In this document: piece after piece, positions 22,895-35,159 of the stretch | Numbering within the stretch: the stretch's first letter is position 1 | How the letters are laid out: each line of letters begins with the position of its first letter | NCBI RefSeq assembly: GCF_040712315.1 | Contig: NC_134013.1 | Location: 2,081,001 to 2,145,000, forward strand | Direction: 5' to 3' | Length of the DNA: 64,000 bases | From: Castanea sativa | Taxonomy: Eukaryota; Streptophyta; Magnoliopsida; Fagales; Fagaceae | Made by a program: the position numbers and the translations under genes | The notes under the pieces: generated by a model | The model's database searches: none | What the model was told of the DNA's origin: nothing | What the model saw: only the letters and a program-made list of their open reading frames with translations

Positions 22895-25886
22895 TGTTGG
22901 GGGCGTTTTTTATTTGTTGCCCACATGATGTTAAGGAAGTCAAGACCGAGACTCAACTTTAGGCTTCAAACATGGCTCAAAGGCTATTGGCGAAGTATAA
23001 AAGACCTATTTTGCTCAAAGTCCAGGTTGCATCCAACAAATATTATAATAAGGTCATACCTCATTCAAAGATAAACTAGCACAAAGGACGGCCCACCACA
23101 ACAAGTGCTTAAATAATAGTTTAGTGATAAGTAAGAGAAATGTCCAACGGTAGATGTTTGGAAAATCAATATTTACATAGTAAAAATTATGCATTTCTTC
23201 CATGGTTGGTTAATATAAAAGTGAGCCCATTATAACAAGTACACAAGAGAAAAAAAAAGGTCTAGCAGTGAATATAATAGACCTCCAGCGGTAGACAGGT
23301 TAATGAGTGTATTTACATGGTAAAAATCATACGTTTTCCTTATTATTATTAAGTCAACATAAGGGAAAATTTCCAGAGTATCCAAAACATTTTGGCTTTC
23401 ATCATAATAACAATAAATAAGGATTAAAGGCTCCATAATTACAAATAAAAGAGAAAAAATAGGATGAAATGAAGGAAGAGAGAGATTCCAGCTTAGTGTA
23501 ACATATATTGAACTAAGATTTTTGGGGACTATATATATATGTGTGGCATGGATGGAGTAGTATAGGCTGTTTTAAGTGAATGGGTATGTAAGCTTGTGAT
23601 GATATGATAGAGTTAATGTTGAAACTAAGTCTTTAATGGGTAAAGGGTTGTTTATGACTAATTAGGAAGCGTTTATGAGCTGTGAATATGCAGGAATAAG
23701 GAAGGGAATGTCTGAGACTAAGTGAGTGTGGGCTAAGGAGAATGATTTATGAGCTTGGGGAGAGTTGAACCACAAGCAAAGTGACAAGAAAAATCAGAAA
23801 TTTCAGAAGGGGTTGGTTAGTGTTTGTGGGCTAGTATGCTTAGGATTTTATAGGAGAGTTTAAGGGAGCATTAATGAGCAAAAGTTTAAAATGTAGAACT
23901 GATTCAGGGGCAGAATAGCTTATATAATTATCCTAGGATTTGGCCTAAAATGGGAGTTTTGCTTTTGGGTCTGTTTTGCTTCTTTGGGCAATGTCACACA
24001 TGGGTAAAAATCAGCATAATCTTACATTAAATGCTAAGAATTTTGAGATTATGTTCAGCCAATGAGATTAAAGCAAGTATTAAGGAGGAATCCTAGTGTT
24101 GCAGCTGAGATTTGGACCATAGGAAGTAGGATTCAACACCCCAAGCCAGGTGTCAAAGTTTAAGTCAACTTCAGAGGGTTCCACTGGAGATCTCTTTATG
24201 CCCTCCAAACCATATGTTCCCAAATTTTCTCCTTTAAGATTCATGGGCTTGGTTCATGAACCAATTGCATACATTTTTAGTAATAAAATAAACTATTTGG
24301 TTAAGGATTTCATGAGCTTGGAGGTATTGGTTATGGCTTCCTTGAGTTGTGACCAAAACTTAGGAACAAAGGGTATTTATTGCCCATTAACCTTTAGGTG
24401 TCAGCCTCTGGTACTGTTCACGTCAGAGTTGGCAGTAGGATAGGTGGCCAGCTCCTAATTTGGTTTGGGAGCTTGATTGCTTCTTGAGGTAACCTTCAGC
24501 GGAAGACAGAACTGAATAGAGTTCTTCAATGGGGTCAGTTTGCACACATGGGCTGTTTTGGCTGAGATTTCATGTTGGACTTGGCCATGAGGGTTGAATA
24601 TTTTGTTGGGCCTCTGACTTGGTGGTTCTCTCCACTTGGACCTATCCTTTTGTTTTCTCATTATGAACCCTACAAAATGGACAAAGCTACCATATATTGC
24701 CATAGATTTTTATTTCACATGGGCTTTAGTTGTTAGTGGAAATAAAATGAATCCATGAGTTTTAATAAATATTCATGATAGGTTTTGGGTATTAATTTCC
24801 ATGGGCTTTAAATAACAACTTGTATAGTTTTTCATAATTTTGCTATGGATTATTTTGTAAATGATATTTTCTTTGGGGCATTTAAATAATGACCTCCAAT
24901 ATTTCTTGAGAATAATATTTATCATGGGTTTTAAATAGAGACATTATCCATGAGTTTTAAATAAAACATGGTAACAACCATTATAGTGGAATAATGTGAT
25001 ACTCTCATTTTTTTTTTCTATGAATGATCATAATAAGGTAAATAATTATCATGAGTTTTGAAAATAGATATTAAGAATGTATAAGGTAAATAGTGACTAT
25101 GCGTTCTTATATAAATTCCATGAGTTTATATTATGGTTGAAATAAATAAATGTCATAGGTCTAAAATAAATAATCATAACTTTCCATGGGTTTTTATATT
25201 AGTACCACAAATTCATAATTCTCCATGGGCTTGATATATGTTTGTCATGGGTTTTGGAAAAATGAATAGTGTGACATAACATAAATAGTTACCATGGGTT
25301 TATAATATGGTATGAAATAAATAAATATTATGCGTTTAAAATAAATCATAACTTTCCATGGGTTTTTATATTAGTAACACAAATTCATAATTCTCCATGG
25401 GCTTGATATATGTTCGTCATGGGTTTTGGAAAAATGAATAGTGTCATGTAATATAAATGGTTACCATAGGTTTTATACGATAAATTTCATAGGTTTGTAA
25501 TATTGTATTAATAGGTTTAAGAACTTAAAACCTGTTAATCATTAGACTTTAAGTGAAATACTTATGATATAGTATTTTGCCAAGTATTGATAACTTTGGG
25601 CTTTTCACAAAATAGTATCAAATAGCTAGCTTGGGTTTTTGATATTGCCAATGAGAATTGAGCTTAGTTAATAAATAATGATAATAAAATTGGATAAGAT
25701 TTGAGTTTTTGGGCTTTTTGTGATAATTTATATCATGACCCAATTTACATAATGAGATATGAAATAGTTGTGGTTAACATAACAATAGGGAAAAAATATT
25801 TGAGAAAGCCCAATAGCTTATTAGTGATGTTTGAAAATAAATAGGTGATAATAAAATTAGGTGTAAAAAAAAAATGTACCCTAACA
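22895..25886 (-). mobile_element. Solo LTR of about 3.0 kb
   Basis: Begins TGTTGGGGGCG and ends ACCCTAACA, that is TG..CA with inverted tips, flanked by a perfect 5-bp duplication CCATG (22890-22894, 25887-25891). No gag-pol inside, so this is a solo LTR. Its content, with many CCATGGGTTTT and CATGGGCTT repeats, resembles the solo LTR at 35307-47205; on the minus strand both begin TGTT(A/G)(A/G)GG. Orientation is inferred from that resemblance. The short ORF at 24150-24443 has no recognisable domain and is not called a gene. Confidence 0.75.
25181..25475. repeat. 171-bp tandem repeat inside the solo LTR
   Basis: CTTTCCATGGGTTTTTATAT, ATTCATAATTCTCCATGGGC and CATGGGTTTTGGAAAAATGA recur at 25181 and 25352. 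A more degenerate third unit lies just upstream (about 25075-25180). Confidence 0.85.
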
Positions 25887-25891
25887 CCATG

Positions 25892-27746
25892 CATCACTTT
25901 ATATCCAATATAAAGTAAACCTGTCTTTTTTAAGAAAAAAAAAATCATTTATTTTCATTAAATTTTATGCTTGAACTATGATATATTTACATTCATTTAG
26001 TTAGTATTTATTCATCAAATTAATCTTAGTTAGGTTAGTATTAAATAAATTTATTCAATTAATATTTAAATGTAAAATATCCCATTTAAATTTATTGTGT
26101 TAGGCCTTCAAACTATCTTTAGGAACCTCAACAAAGACAATCTATCTCCAATGATCATGACTCTCTGGGAAACATAGTGTTACTATTAACAAAGTACTAT
26201 ATATTTCATCAAAAAAACAAAACAATTAAAAGGGAAGTAATGAAAATAACGAGCTGCTAGCCTCATTCCAACTTACAACGTTCGGATTCTTGTAACAACT
26301 AGAAGAAAGCGTTTCTTGTAATTTCTAGATTTTATATATATTGTGGCATAGCTTATTTCTGTTGTTCTATTCACTCTTTGAGATTTCTGGGTAGTGTTTA
26401 TGAGTCATATCTGGGCCGAATGCTTATATGGAGAAAAGTCGTAAGCCTAGCCCAATAAACTTTAGAGATAGAGAAAGAATAACACTAATTTTTGTTGAGA
26501 ATGCCCAGCCCAATAGTGCTGGACCTGGGAGTTAGGCGTTCACTACTTGCAAGTTCTCCCAACTCCCAATCAGAGAAAGGGGTATTTCTTGAAGTCTCAC
26601 TGTGAAAATATTGATTTGATTAAATTGATCTTGAATCATTCTACTTAGTCTTATACCACACACAAAGAAGAGTACACCATTTTTCACCACAAAACATTGT
26701 CATTTGCTTTGCTGGGTGAATTTACATATCTAATATTTGGAGGGGCCAAATATCTTGAGAAAGAACCTGTGTAATAATTGATAAACAGTCTATATTGAAA
26801 AAAAAAAATTTGTACCACATTCGTTTATGCTACAATTTTGTCACAACTTTAATGTGACAAATGATAAATAGTAAAGAAAAAGTAGTAAGTTTAAGTAAAA
26901 GGTGATATAAAGTTATATAGTCACCGTTTGTATAATATAAAATAGTTGTGAAAATAGGTGTAGTTTTAGAATTATCAAAGTTAGTGGAGCCTATCGCATT
27001 CTCCCTTTTCAATTTTTCCTACTTTCTGATTGTTTGGTACGACCAAAAAACGCAAGTCAAGACTCAAAATTGCGGACCAAGATATAAAAGGAAGTCTCTG
27101 GAGTGCCCTACAAGTTCTCCTCATAATTTGAGTAAACCCCTCAGCATGTATTCCTAGCATTCTTGGATTCTCTTTATTGTATAATTCATCTTCAAACAAA
27201 CAAAAAGGGCATTGATCCAAGCAATTTATTAATATATCCCCTGATGGGAACTAATTACGAAAGCCAAAAATTCCACGCATTTCCATTTCAATAGGCGACC
27301 AACGTGTAGCTTTGTGAATTTAGTCATAAATGACTAGCTGCGTATTTTATTTCACACACGCATCTCAGATGGCATTGCATCAAATTCGGCATAAGTCGTT
27401 AGTCAGTTTGATGAGGTTGATAGTAATCCAAACCAATATTGTGTACAAGTTTGGTAAAAACTGACTCCACACTAATAAAGCTTAGCTAGCCCTCTACATT
27501 CAACAATAGATCACTAATAAGTTTAACAAGATATATAATATATATGAAACAGAAATTAAAGACACTGGTTTCATATTTGCAATATTAATAAAATGCATTA
27601 TGTTTTTTTTTTTTCTTTCTTCTCTTTGAACACTCACTTAAACTGCAATTTTATTCCTCAAAAATGAAAAATAAAATGGGCAATTATTAAGAGAGAGAGA
27701 TATGTACACATTGAAATCTCAAAAAACCAAAAGAGAAAACAAGAAT
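25892..27746. other. Intergenic, no gene seen
   Basis: AT-rich. A less AT-rich block at about 26360-26640 (GCCTAGCCCAATAAAC, CAGCCCAATAGTGCTGG) has the look of an old LTR, but no ends or target duplication were found. The part next to 27747 should contain the 3' UTR of the ATL gene. Confidence 0.5.
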
Positions 27747-28874
27747 CTAAACATTACCATCGGGCCGGAGTGGATCAGAGGACTTTTCACCAACGTAGTC
27801 CACCTCAACTTTCGGGGATCGAGCCGAACCAGTTCGAGAAATAAAATTAGGCGTGAATGAGAACCGCCAATGGTCGGACCGAGCAAACCGGTCATAGGTA
27901 CGCCCAATGCCCCCACTTGCACTCCTAAAACCCCTCCTCGAACTCCTCACTGTAGGAAACGCCACCGCACAACTTTTTGTTCGATTCAACAACGTCGTCG
28001 AAGTCGAACTCACAAGCTGACTCCGTACCTCTTCTGGTAACCTTAGCGTAAACCTCTCTTGATTCTCTCTCGGTTGAACCAACGAGTGACCCATTGAGTA
28101 TGATCTTGGAAATAACTTGAATCCGGTTGACATTGACCTATGTGGCTGGTTCTGATTGGTTGTTACATTTGATGCTTCTAATACATCTTGGGGATGATGG
28201 GAGCAATATAAGGGTTCCTCGATTTCGGGTTGACTCGAATTGGTATCTGGCTCGGGCATTTGGAGCACAATTGTCCGAGGTATTTCCCCGGGTTTGGGAA
28301 CCAAGTTGGCTCGACAAACTGGGCACGTAGAGTGAGAGGCAAGCCACGCGTCAATACAATCTGTGTGGAACACGTGACTACATTTGGGCAACAAACGCAG
28401 CGTTTCATCATCTTCGAACTCGTTCAAGCACACTGCACACTCCAACGCGCCCTGACCGATTTTCAGTCCTTTCACAGAGGAGTAAACGAAAGATGGGAAC
28501 GACTGTATGACCTCCGCGTCGAGCCCACGCGCCCTTCTGGAGCGTCTTCCACTTCCTCCCATGGCAATAGCTAAGTCGAGCCGACCGCGAATCCTACGAT
28601 CTGCGCACTGGCGCGTGTACACGGACAGAAATCCTAGGAAGAAGAAAATACTTACGAGGATTATCATAATCAAAGCCATGCGCTTGTCGAACTTGAGCGC
28701 AGACAATGGGTCCTGTGGCATAGCTCCGTTTGTGTCGTTCTGTGCTGTGACTTGTAACAACATGTGGAACAGAACAACAATCTTGACCAACGAAGCCACT
28801 GCCATTCCATGATTGACTTGTAAGTGTCTGAGAAACGAACGGCTGTGATGGGTTCTGTTCTGGACTGTCATCAC
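27747..28874 (-). CDS. ATL6/ATL31-like RING-H2 E3 ubiquitin ligase
   Basis: A single-exon, 375-aa ATL-family membrane ubiquitin ligase. In order: a hydrophobic signal-like segment (residues 24-44), a transmembrane helix (about 66-85, ALIMIILVSIFFFLGF), a basic stretch, the GLD motif (GLDAEVIQSFP, 117-127), and a RING-H2 finger with C146, C149, C165, H167, H170, C173, C184 and C187 and the expected Pro before the last Cys pair. The C-terminus has Ser-rich sites (RSMSTGF, FPRSYSMGHSL) similar to places where ATL31 is phosphorylated and binds 14-3-3. Arabidopsis ATL6 and ATL31 act in carbon/nitrogen response and pathogen defence at the membrane. The second in-frame Met (codon at 28803-28805, residue 24) would start the signal peptide directly and may be the true start (352 aa). 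Confidence 0.9.
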   Translation of the reverse strand: MMTVQNRTHHSRSFLRHLQVNHGMAVASLVKIVVLFHMLLQVTAQNDTNGAMPQDPLSALKFDKRMALIMIILVSIFFFLGFLSVYTRQCADRRIRGRLDLAIAMGGSGRRSRRARGLDAEVIQSFPSFVYSSVKGLKIGQGALECAVCLNEFEDDETLRLLPKCSHVFHTDCIDAWLASHSTCPVCRANLVPKPGEIPRTIVLQMPEPDTNSSQPEIEEPLYCSHHPQDVLEASNVTTNQNQPHRSMSTGFKLFPRSYSMGHSLVQPRENQERFTLRLPEEVRSQLVSSTSTTLLNRTKSCAVAFPTVRSSRRGFRSASGGIGRTYDRFARSDHWRFSFTPNFISRTGSARSPKVEVDYVGEKSSDPLRPDGNV

Positions 28875-30569
28875 TGATCATCAGAAACTGTTTATTTTTG
28901 AGTCAGTGAAGGAGAGTGACAAAACCGAAAGCGTTTCTGATTTTGATGATTTGGGTGTTGCCGAAAGCACAGGAAAAGGGAAAGCAAAAGCAAGAAAAAA
29001 GCTGGGATAGATTGTGTTTGTGTGTCAGAGCTGGCATAGGAGAAAATCATTAATATAAAAAAGCGTGAGAGAATGTATGTATAGAATAGAAGTATAGAAC
29101 CATAGAGAGACAAATAAATAATTAAATAGTATAATTGAAAGAGTCAGTGGCTGTGGCAGAGTTGGTATTTTTTTTTTTTATGAGAGAGAGTTGGTATTTT
29201 TTGTTTAAGAGAAATGATAATGAATGTTTGTAGGGTGGTTAATAATTTATTTTAAAAAAATTATAAGAAAAAAAAAATTAATGTTTCGATATTTTTTGTA
29301 TTTTTTATAAAAATTGTATCAAAATTTTTTATATTTCATAAAAATTATGTTAAAATTTTTCTAAAATGAATAGTTAATTAATGCTTGCATAACTCTTTTT
29401 TTAATTATTTAATATTATCGGCCTGTTAAGTGAGTTTAAACTGTAATTGTTGAGTATTGGATATTGAGTTTGACTTAAGGGAATAGTGGGGCCCACAAGG
29501 AGGGACTTTGATGTAAACGAACGATGATGATGTCTGGTTTGGTTTGAAGGAAAATAACAAAATAGAAAAAGATGAAGGTTGTCTGGTCGTGGTAACGAGT
29601 AGCTGCCACGTAATAAGAGGAGGGCTACGTTTTGATTAGTTGTGGTTTGGTTGATATTTTGATAATATGAAAACAGTGAGAGGTTTCTTTGTTTTCTTTT
29701 GGTTCCCAGTACTTCTAAAATCTAATAAACTGTGTGATTCTCTGTGGTTAATTCGATCAGAACAAGAACAAGAGCATTGAGTTTTGCAAATTTATAGTTT
29801 TGTTAACATAGTTGGATTTGCTGTCGATCAACCCAAAGATTTTTTTGTTTTTTACTTTAATTTATAATCTGCAGAATTTTCTTTGTAATTAGCCAGAAAC
29901 CGACACAACTCTCCGGTTATGGGCTTTTGGAATGAATATTCGACTTTCTATTGAATACTAATTTGATTTGTTTAGATAGTAGATATAAGATAATGTAACG
30001 AGTCATATCAATAAGTAGGAAGTTTAAAAATAAATTATTTTTTATAATTTTTTTTCACTATTATTCTAACAAGTTGGGTTTTTTTTTTTTTTTTTGGTTG
30101 ATTTGATTTTCTATAGGAAGTATAACGATTTAAACAAAACCATTCTTTAAGGTTGTTTAATGTTTAACGCCTAATCGATCACTAGTGTAGCCATTAAACT
30201 TTGGGTACTCAGCGGTAGGTTACAATTGATATCTCAACTCCAAACAATGCAGCAGAAAAAGAAATCTTCCAGCTGAAATTGAAACTTAGTGCTCAACTCC
30301 AGTCCATTAGGGAACAACTTATTTAGCTGAAGTTGAAATCTTTTTGTTAAATAAAGTTAAAAGCTAGCTGAAATAGTATAGTAGTACTCATAAATAATAC
30401 AAAAAAAACTCATAAATAGTAGCAAAAATAAATTAAATAATAACAAAAAATTGACATTTTCCGACCAATGTCAAACGCAACTTTAGTACTAGTAGTTGAA
30501 TTATTTACAAAGCTTGAATCTTCCAACATGAACTTGAGTATATATAGTTTTCATATTGGAAAGCTACAA
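28875..30569. other. Upstream of ATL gene, then intergenic
   Basis: Immediately upstream are probable 5' UTR and promoter sequences for the minus-strand ATL gene; an out-of-frame ATG lies 7 bp before the first ATL ATG (28881). Beyond about 29200 it is AT-rich. At 30300-30440 a stretch (TAGCTGAAGTTGAAA, GAAATAGTATAGTAGTA, CTCATAAATA) resembles the interior of the MITE at 59411-59610. No gene recognised. Confidence 0.5.
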
Positions 30570-33137
30570 AAGCTCCAAATGCACTCATTACCCTCATCCC
30601 CAAATGCAAAAGGCTTGAGTCTTTCAACCACTATCGCCCTATTGGGCTACGTAACTCGGCGTATAAGGTGGTAACTAAAATTATTGTTGGGCGCATCAGA
30701 CCTTTATTAGCGGGGCTTGTTTCTCCTCTCCAAACAGCCTTCATCCCCGGAAGAAAGGGTATGGACAATGCTATCATGGTTCAGGAGCTGATTCATCCCA
30801 TGTCAAAGAAAAATGGCAAAGAAGGGGTTATGGCTATTACAATTGATTTGGAAAAGGCCTATGACCATCTTGAATGGAGTTTTATTAGAGATACTTTGAC
30901 TCTGTTCAAGTTCCCAAATCAACTCATATCTTTGATTATGAGTTGTGTGTCCTCATCTTCTATCTCTATTTTGCTAAATGGGGGAGCTCTCGATCCTTTT
31001 CAACCTTCTAGGGGAATAAGGCAAGGCGACCCTCTATCCCCCTATTTTTTTTATCTTATGTATGGAGGTTCTAGGGGCATTTATATCAGAAAAATGTGAA
31101 GCCAAGCTTTGGGATCCTATAGTGGCTTCTAGAGGGGGGTTAGCCTTCTCTCATCTGTTTTTTGCTGATAATCTCGTATTATTTGCAAAGGCTGATCAGA
31201 AAAATTGCACGGCGATCAAAGATGCTCTTAACACCTTCTGTGAGCTATCCAGTGAAAAGGTAAGCGTAGATAAATTTCAAGTGTTTTTCTCCCCTAACAC
31301 ACCCCAACACACTAGGGATAATCTGTGCAATGTATTGGAGTTTCGGTCTACCCCTTCCTTAGGGAAGTACCTTGGTTTTCCGATCAAGCACACTTCTATA
31401 TCTCAAGACTTTGGAGCTGTCATTGATCACGTTCAAAGTCGTCTTGCGAGTTGGAAAACCCACCTTCTCTCTTTTGCAGGTAGACTTGTCCTTACCCAGG
31501 CAACCATTGCTACTATTCCTAATTACTATATGCAATATGCCTCTCTTCCTCCAAAAATAACTCAATGTGTGGATAAGTTATGCTGTAATTTCCTTTGGGG
31601 TTCTACTAATAATAAGAAGAAACTTCACTTAGTGAATTGGAGGAAAATTACCAAACCCAAAGAGTATGGAGGTCTTAGGCTGCAATCTGCCAAGGAAAAA
31701 AATATTGCCCTCCTAGCCAAGCTTAATTGGCGCTTTCACCAGGAGAAAGACAACTTGTGGGCTCGTGTCCTCTCTCATAAATACAGACCTCGGCCAAGGC
31801 AGCCCCTCTCAAGGCCTAGAACCTGTTCTGCCATCTGGACAGCTCTAAAAAAAGGAGAAAAAGTGTTCAAAAGTGGCACAAAGTGGATTGTAGGGAATGA
31901 CAGCAACTTGAGGGAAGGACCAGTTAAAAGCCTCATTATGGATCCTTTGAATAGGGGAGAGGATTCTTTACTGCTCAAAGACATTGTTCATAATAATAGC
32001 TGGGATTGGGGGAGGTTATCTTTTGTTTTTCCAGCAGCCTTCCATCAAAAAATTAAAGCAACTCCGATTCCCATTGTTGCAGGTGGTGTAGATCGGTTAT
32101 CTTGGTCATCTTCCCCCAATGGTGATTTTGAATTAAAAGAAGCTTATAGACTGGCTTGCCTGACGGAGAAATCTAACCAATTCGATTCCTTTATGGGAAG
32201 TTGGGTTTGGGAAGTTCTTACGCTTCCAAAAATCAAATGTTTTCTTTGGCAATGTGCTCACCAAAGCATACCAGTTAGAGATGTTTTTACTGAGCGAGGT
32301 TGCAACTTATCTTCATCGTGTCCCTTGTGCAATGAAGTCACTGAATCAATTATACATGTATTGAGAGACTGCCTTATAGCACGCCCACTTTAGAACTCCT
32401 TTCCACCTCCAATCCAATCTAATACCTTTTATGGTGTTCACTTGGGAGATTGGCTGTGCATTAACTGTAAGTTCCAACAACCCTCCTTGTTAGGCATTCT
32501 GTGGAGTATTATGTTCTCCTTTGGAATTTGGAGTATTTGGCTGTACACCGGAACAATGTGATTTTCATAAATGACTCCCCTCATAAGCCACTGCTAGCTG
32601 GAACGTTAGCTAAAGCTATTGAATATGCTTTCCTCAGCATCAATGGAAGACTGAGGCGTAGCTTCTCTAGCATTCAAGTCAAGTGGCTTCGCCCACCAGA
32701 AAATTGGTTCAAAGCTTAATTCCGATGGTTCTTCCTTTGGAAATCCAGGGCGTTCTAGTGGAGGAGGTAAAATTAGAAACTCCAATGGTGAATGGGTTAG
32801 CGGGTATGCTAGAGCTATCGGTACCACCACTAGTGTTGCAGCAGAACTTTGGGCATTGAGAGATGGTCTTAACCTCTGCATTTCACTAAACCTTCAAGCC
32901 ATGGAAATTGAACTTGATGCAAAGCTTGTTGTTGATCTTATTAGCAAAGAGGGAAGCAAGCCTAACAACAATGATGTGATAGTTACAGACTGTAGAGAGG
33001 GACTCAAGAAAATTCCCAGAGTGAGAGTTCTTCATTGTAATAGAGAAGCCAACAAATGTGCGGATGCCCTTGCTCGCGAGTTCGCTCCAATTGTATTGCT
33101 ACTTAGTTAATGATATTTCCCTTTTCTACCAAAAAAA
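30570..33137 (+). mobile_element. 5'-truncated plant LINE (L1 type) with RT, zinc-finger and RNase H remnants
   Basis: Reading begins inside the reverse transcriptase with ALITLIPKCKRLESFNHYRP then IGLRNSAYKVVTKIIVGRIR. It continues through LQTAFIPGRKGMDNA, IDLEKAYDHLEWSFI and GIRQGDPLSPY. A T-run of 8 near 31044-31051 shifts the frame by one base; the next frame resumes with ILCMEVLGAF and carries FADN, a changed YADD catalytic box. A zf-RVT region follows (IKCFLWQCAHQSIP, CPLCNEVTESIIHV). After another frame change comes an RNase H domain with KLNSDGSSFGNPG, AAELWALRDGL, IELDAK and REANKCADALA. The endonuclease end is missing. A short A-run near 33130 marks the 3' end; no target duplication found. 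Inactive. Confidence 0.9.
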
Positions 33138-33379
33138 ACTCACTAGCTTAATATTTATATATTCCTTTTCTATAACCACTTGGATATTTTGTCTTCTTGT
33201 TTTTATTTTATTTTTTTGGCTAAATACTGTTAAGATGTTCTAATTTAAATATAAATCTATCCCTTCTTCTTCTTTTAACTTAAAAAAAAAAAAAAAATTC
33301 TCATTTAGAATATAATTATAATATTATCATAAATGTAGTGGATTATTATCTTCTTTAGATGGAAAAATATTTAATATTT

Positions 33380-33533
33380 AAGCTCCGTTTGAATTGGGCG
33401 TCCGCGTTCATCACGTTTGCGTTTTTGGCCTTTTTTTTTTTTTTAAAGTCCAGCGCCTCTTGCACTGTTCATGGGACATTAACAGTGCAAACAGGCTTAT
33501 GAACAGTGATTTCATTAATGAACAGTAACTGAA

Positions 33534-33586
<53 letters not shown>

Positions 33587-33642
33587 TTGTTTTTAGTTTT
33601 TAGTTTTCAACAAAATAAACGATATCCAAACACATACTTAGT
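33380..33642. mobile_element. hAT-type MITE-like element with (TA)n core
   Basis: Left tip GCTCCGTTTGAATTGGGCG and right tip (complement AAGTATGTGTTTGGATATCG) are loosely inverted, in the style of plant hAT MITEs. The middle has repeated GAACAGT motifs and a (TA)n run (33537-33577). Target duplication unclear. Confidence 0.5.
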
Positions 33643-33667
33643 GCTTCATAAAAAATTGTTAATAGGC

Positions 33668-34465
33668 TGTGGGGATAAGAGAGCCGAGTAGAAACATTGG
33701 GCCATGGGCCATGCTCGAGGATGCAAAGCAGTCCGAGGATGATCAAACAGTAAGAAAAGCATGTGAGCTAATGGGCCGAGGACAAGGACCAATAACAACA
33801 AACAAGTGATGTATCCCGAAGAGCCAAACTTCCTCGGGAGGCAATGTGGGAGGTTGAGGCCCGACCATCTAGAGAATATCGTGCAAGAGGCAACTATGCT
33901 TCGGGAGATAAACTTCAGAGAAGAGAGTCAACAGTGAACTAAGAAATATCTAAGAAGAAGGCTGTCATTGCCACATTAAATGTTCTGTACCTAACCAATT
34001 GGCCACATTTATGTAGAAATGATGTCTGAACAGTGATATTCAACCTTACAACTACACACAAATTTTCCAGGAATGCTCTGATGAGACAAGCATCAAGGAG
34101 ATCATCTACATAGTCAATAGGTGGAATGCTGGGATTGAGAATAATAGAACTATATAAGAAAAAGACTCCTGTGAGAAATGGGGCATAAAATATAGAAGGG
34201 AAAAAGAGACAACTTTTTGTACAAAAACCAAAAAAGCTTGAGTTAATATAAGAACACTCCCTTCTAAGACTTGACTGAGGATCATAATTTCATTCAAGTT
34301 GTATTTTATTATCTTTCTAATATGATTCCAATCTATCATGGCCTGTACTTGATTTATTGAGTTTCTTACCCATAAAATCCACTCTCTAAAACAAGTATCT
34401 TGATTTGGGCTCGCTGAGCCACTATCCATATTCTTTAGGTTGGGGGTCCCACGCTTGTCCTTACA
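33668..34465 (+). mobile_element. Solo LTR of about 0.8 kb
   Basis: Starts TGTGGGGATAAG and ends GTCCTTACA. The flanks TAGGC and TAAGC match 4 of 5. It contains a promoter-like ACTATATAAGAAAAAG (about 34149) about two thirds in and CATAAAATATAG downstream, the usual U3-R-U5 order on the plus strand. No internal coding region. The imperfect duplication makes the limits tentative. Confidence 0.55.
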
Positions 34466-34603
34466 TAAGCAATAACTATATTCACATAAATAAAAATAGT
34501 TAATCACTTTTTCACTTTTCCATAAAAGTTTTTTAAAAATTGTTTACTAACATATGTCCTAAGAGTATACGTGAGCAAAACCCACACACACACACACACA
34601 AAC

Positions 34604-34651
<48 letters not shown>

Positions 34652-35159
34652 TTATTTATTTATTTATTAACACTTACATGTGAAAGACCTTTAATAGATA
34701 TAAACATAAAATAATAAATATGTTATTCGTTTGTGGTTTTTTTTTTTCCATTAAAACATAGTGAAGTAGTGTTCACATAACTTGATTTATTGAGTTTCTT
34801 ACCCATAAAATCCACTCTCTAAAACAAGTATCTTGATTTGGGCTCGTTGGGCCACTATCCATATTCTTTAGGTTGGGAGTCCCACGCTTGTCCTTACATA
34901 AGCAACAACTATTTTCACATAAATAAAAATAGTTAATCACTTTTTCACTTTCCCATAAAAGTTTTTTAAAATTGTTTACTAACATATGCCTTAAAAGTAT
35001 ACGTGAGCAAAACCCACACACACACACACACATATATATAATTTTACTAACACTTACATGTGAAAGACCTTTAATAGATATAAACATAAAATAATAAATA
35101 TGTTATTCGTTTGTGGCTTTTGTTTCCCATTAAAACATAGTGAAGTAGTGTTCACATAA
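34348..35159. repeat. Tandem duplication, units of 433 and 379 bp
   Basis: CTTGATTTATTGAGTTTCTT starts at 34348 and again at 34781. The copies run in parallel through CCACTCTCTAAAACAAG, CCCACGCTTGTCCTTACATA, GTATACGTGAGCAAAACCCA, a (CA)n and (TA)n block, GTGAAAGACC and GTGAAGTAGTGTTCACATAA. Unit length differs because (TA)n/(TTTA)n is longer in the first. The duplication covers the last 118 bp of the solo LTR plus its flank, so it happened after that LTR inserted. Confidence 0.9.

Noticed and set aside
24150..24443. 97-codon ORF within the 3.0 kb solo LTR
   Set aside because: No recognisable domain, no clear splice context, and it lies inside a unit bounded by LTR ends and target duplication.
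28127..28881. Several ORFs of 67-114 codons overlapping the ATL gene
   Set aside because: Shadows of the real minus-strand frame; none has a domain. The 95-codon upstream frame is only noted as a possible regulatory uORF.
34106..35087. ORFs of 133 and 104 codons sharing NMDSG..SPNQDTCFREW
   Set aside because: Shared peptide reflects a tandem DNA duplication of an LTR end; no known protein family.
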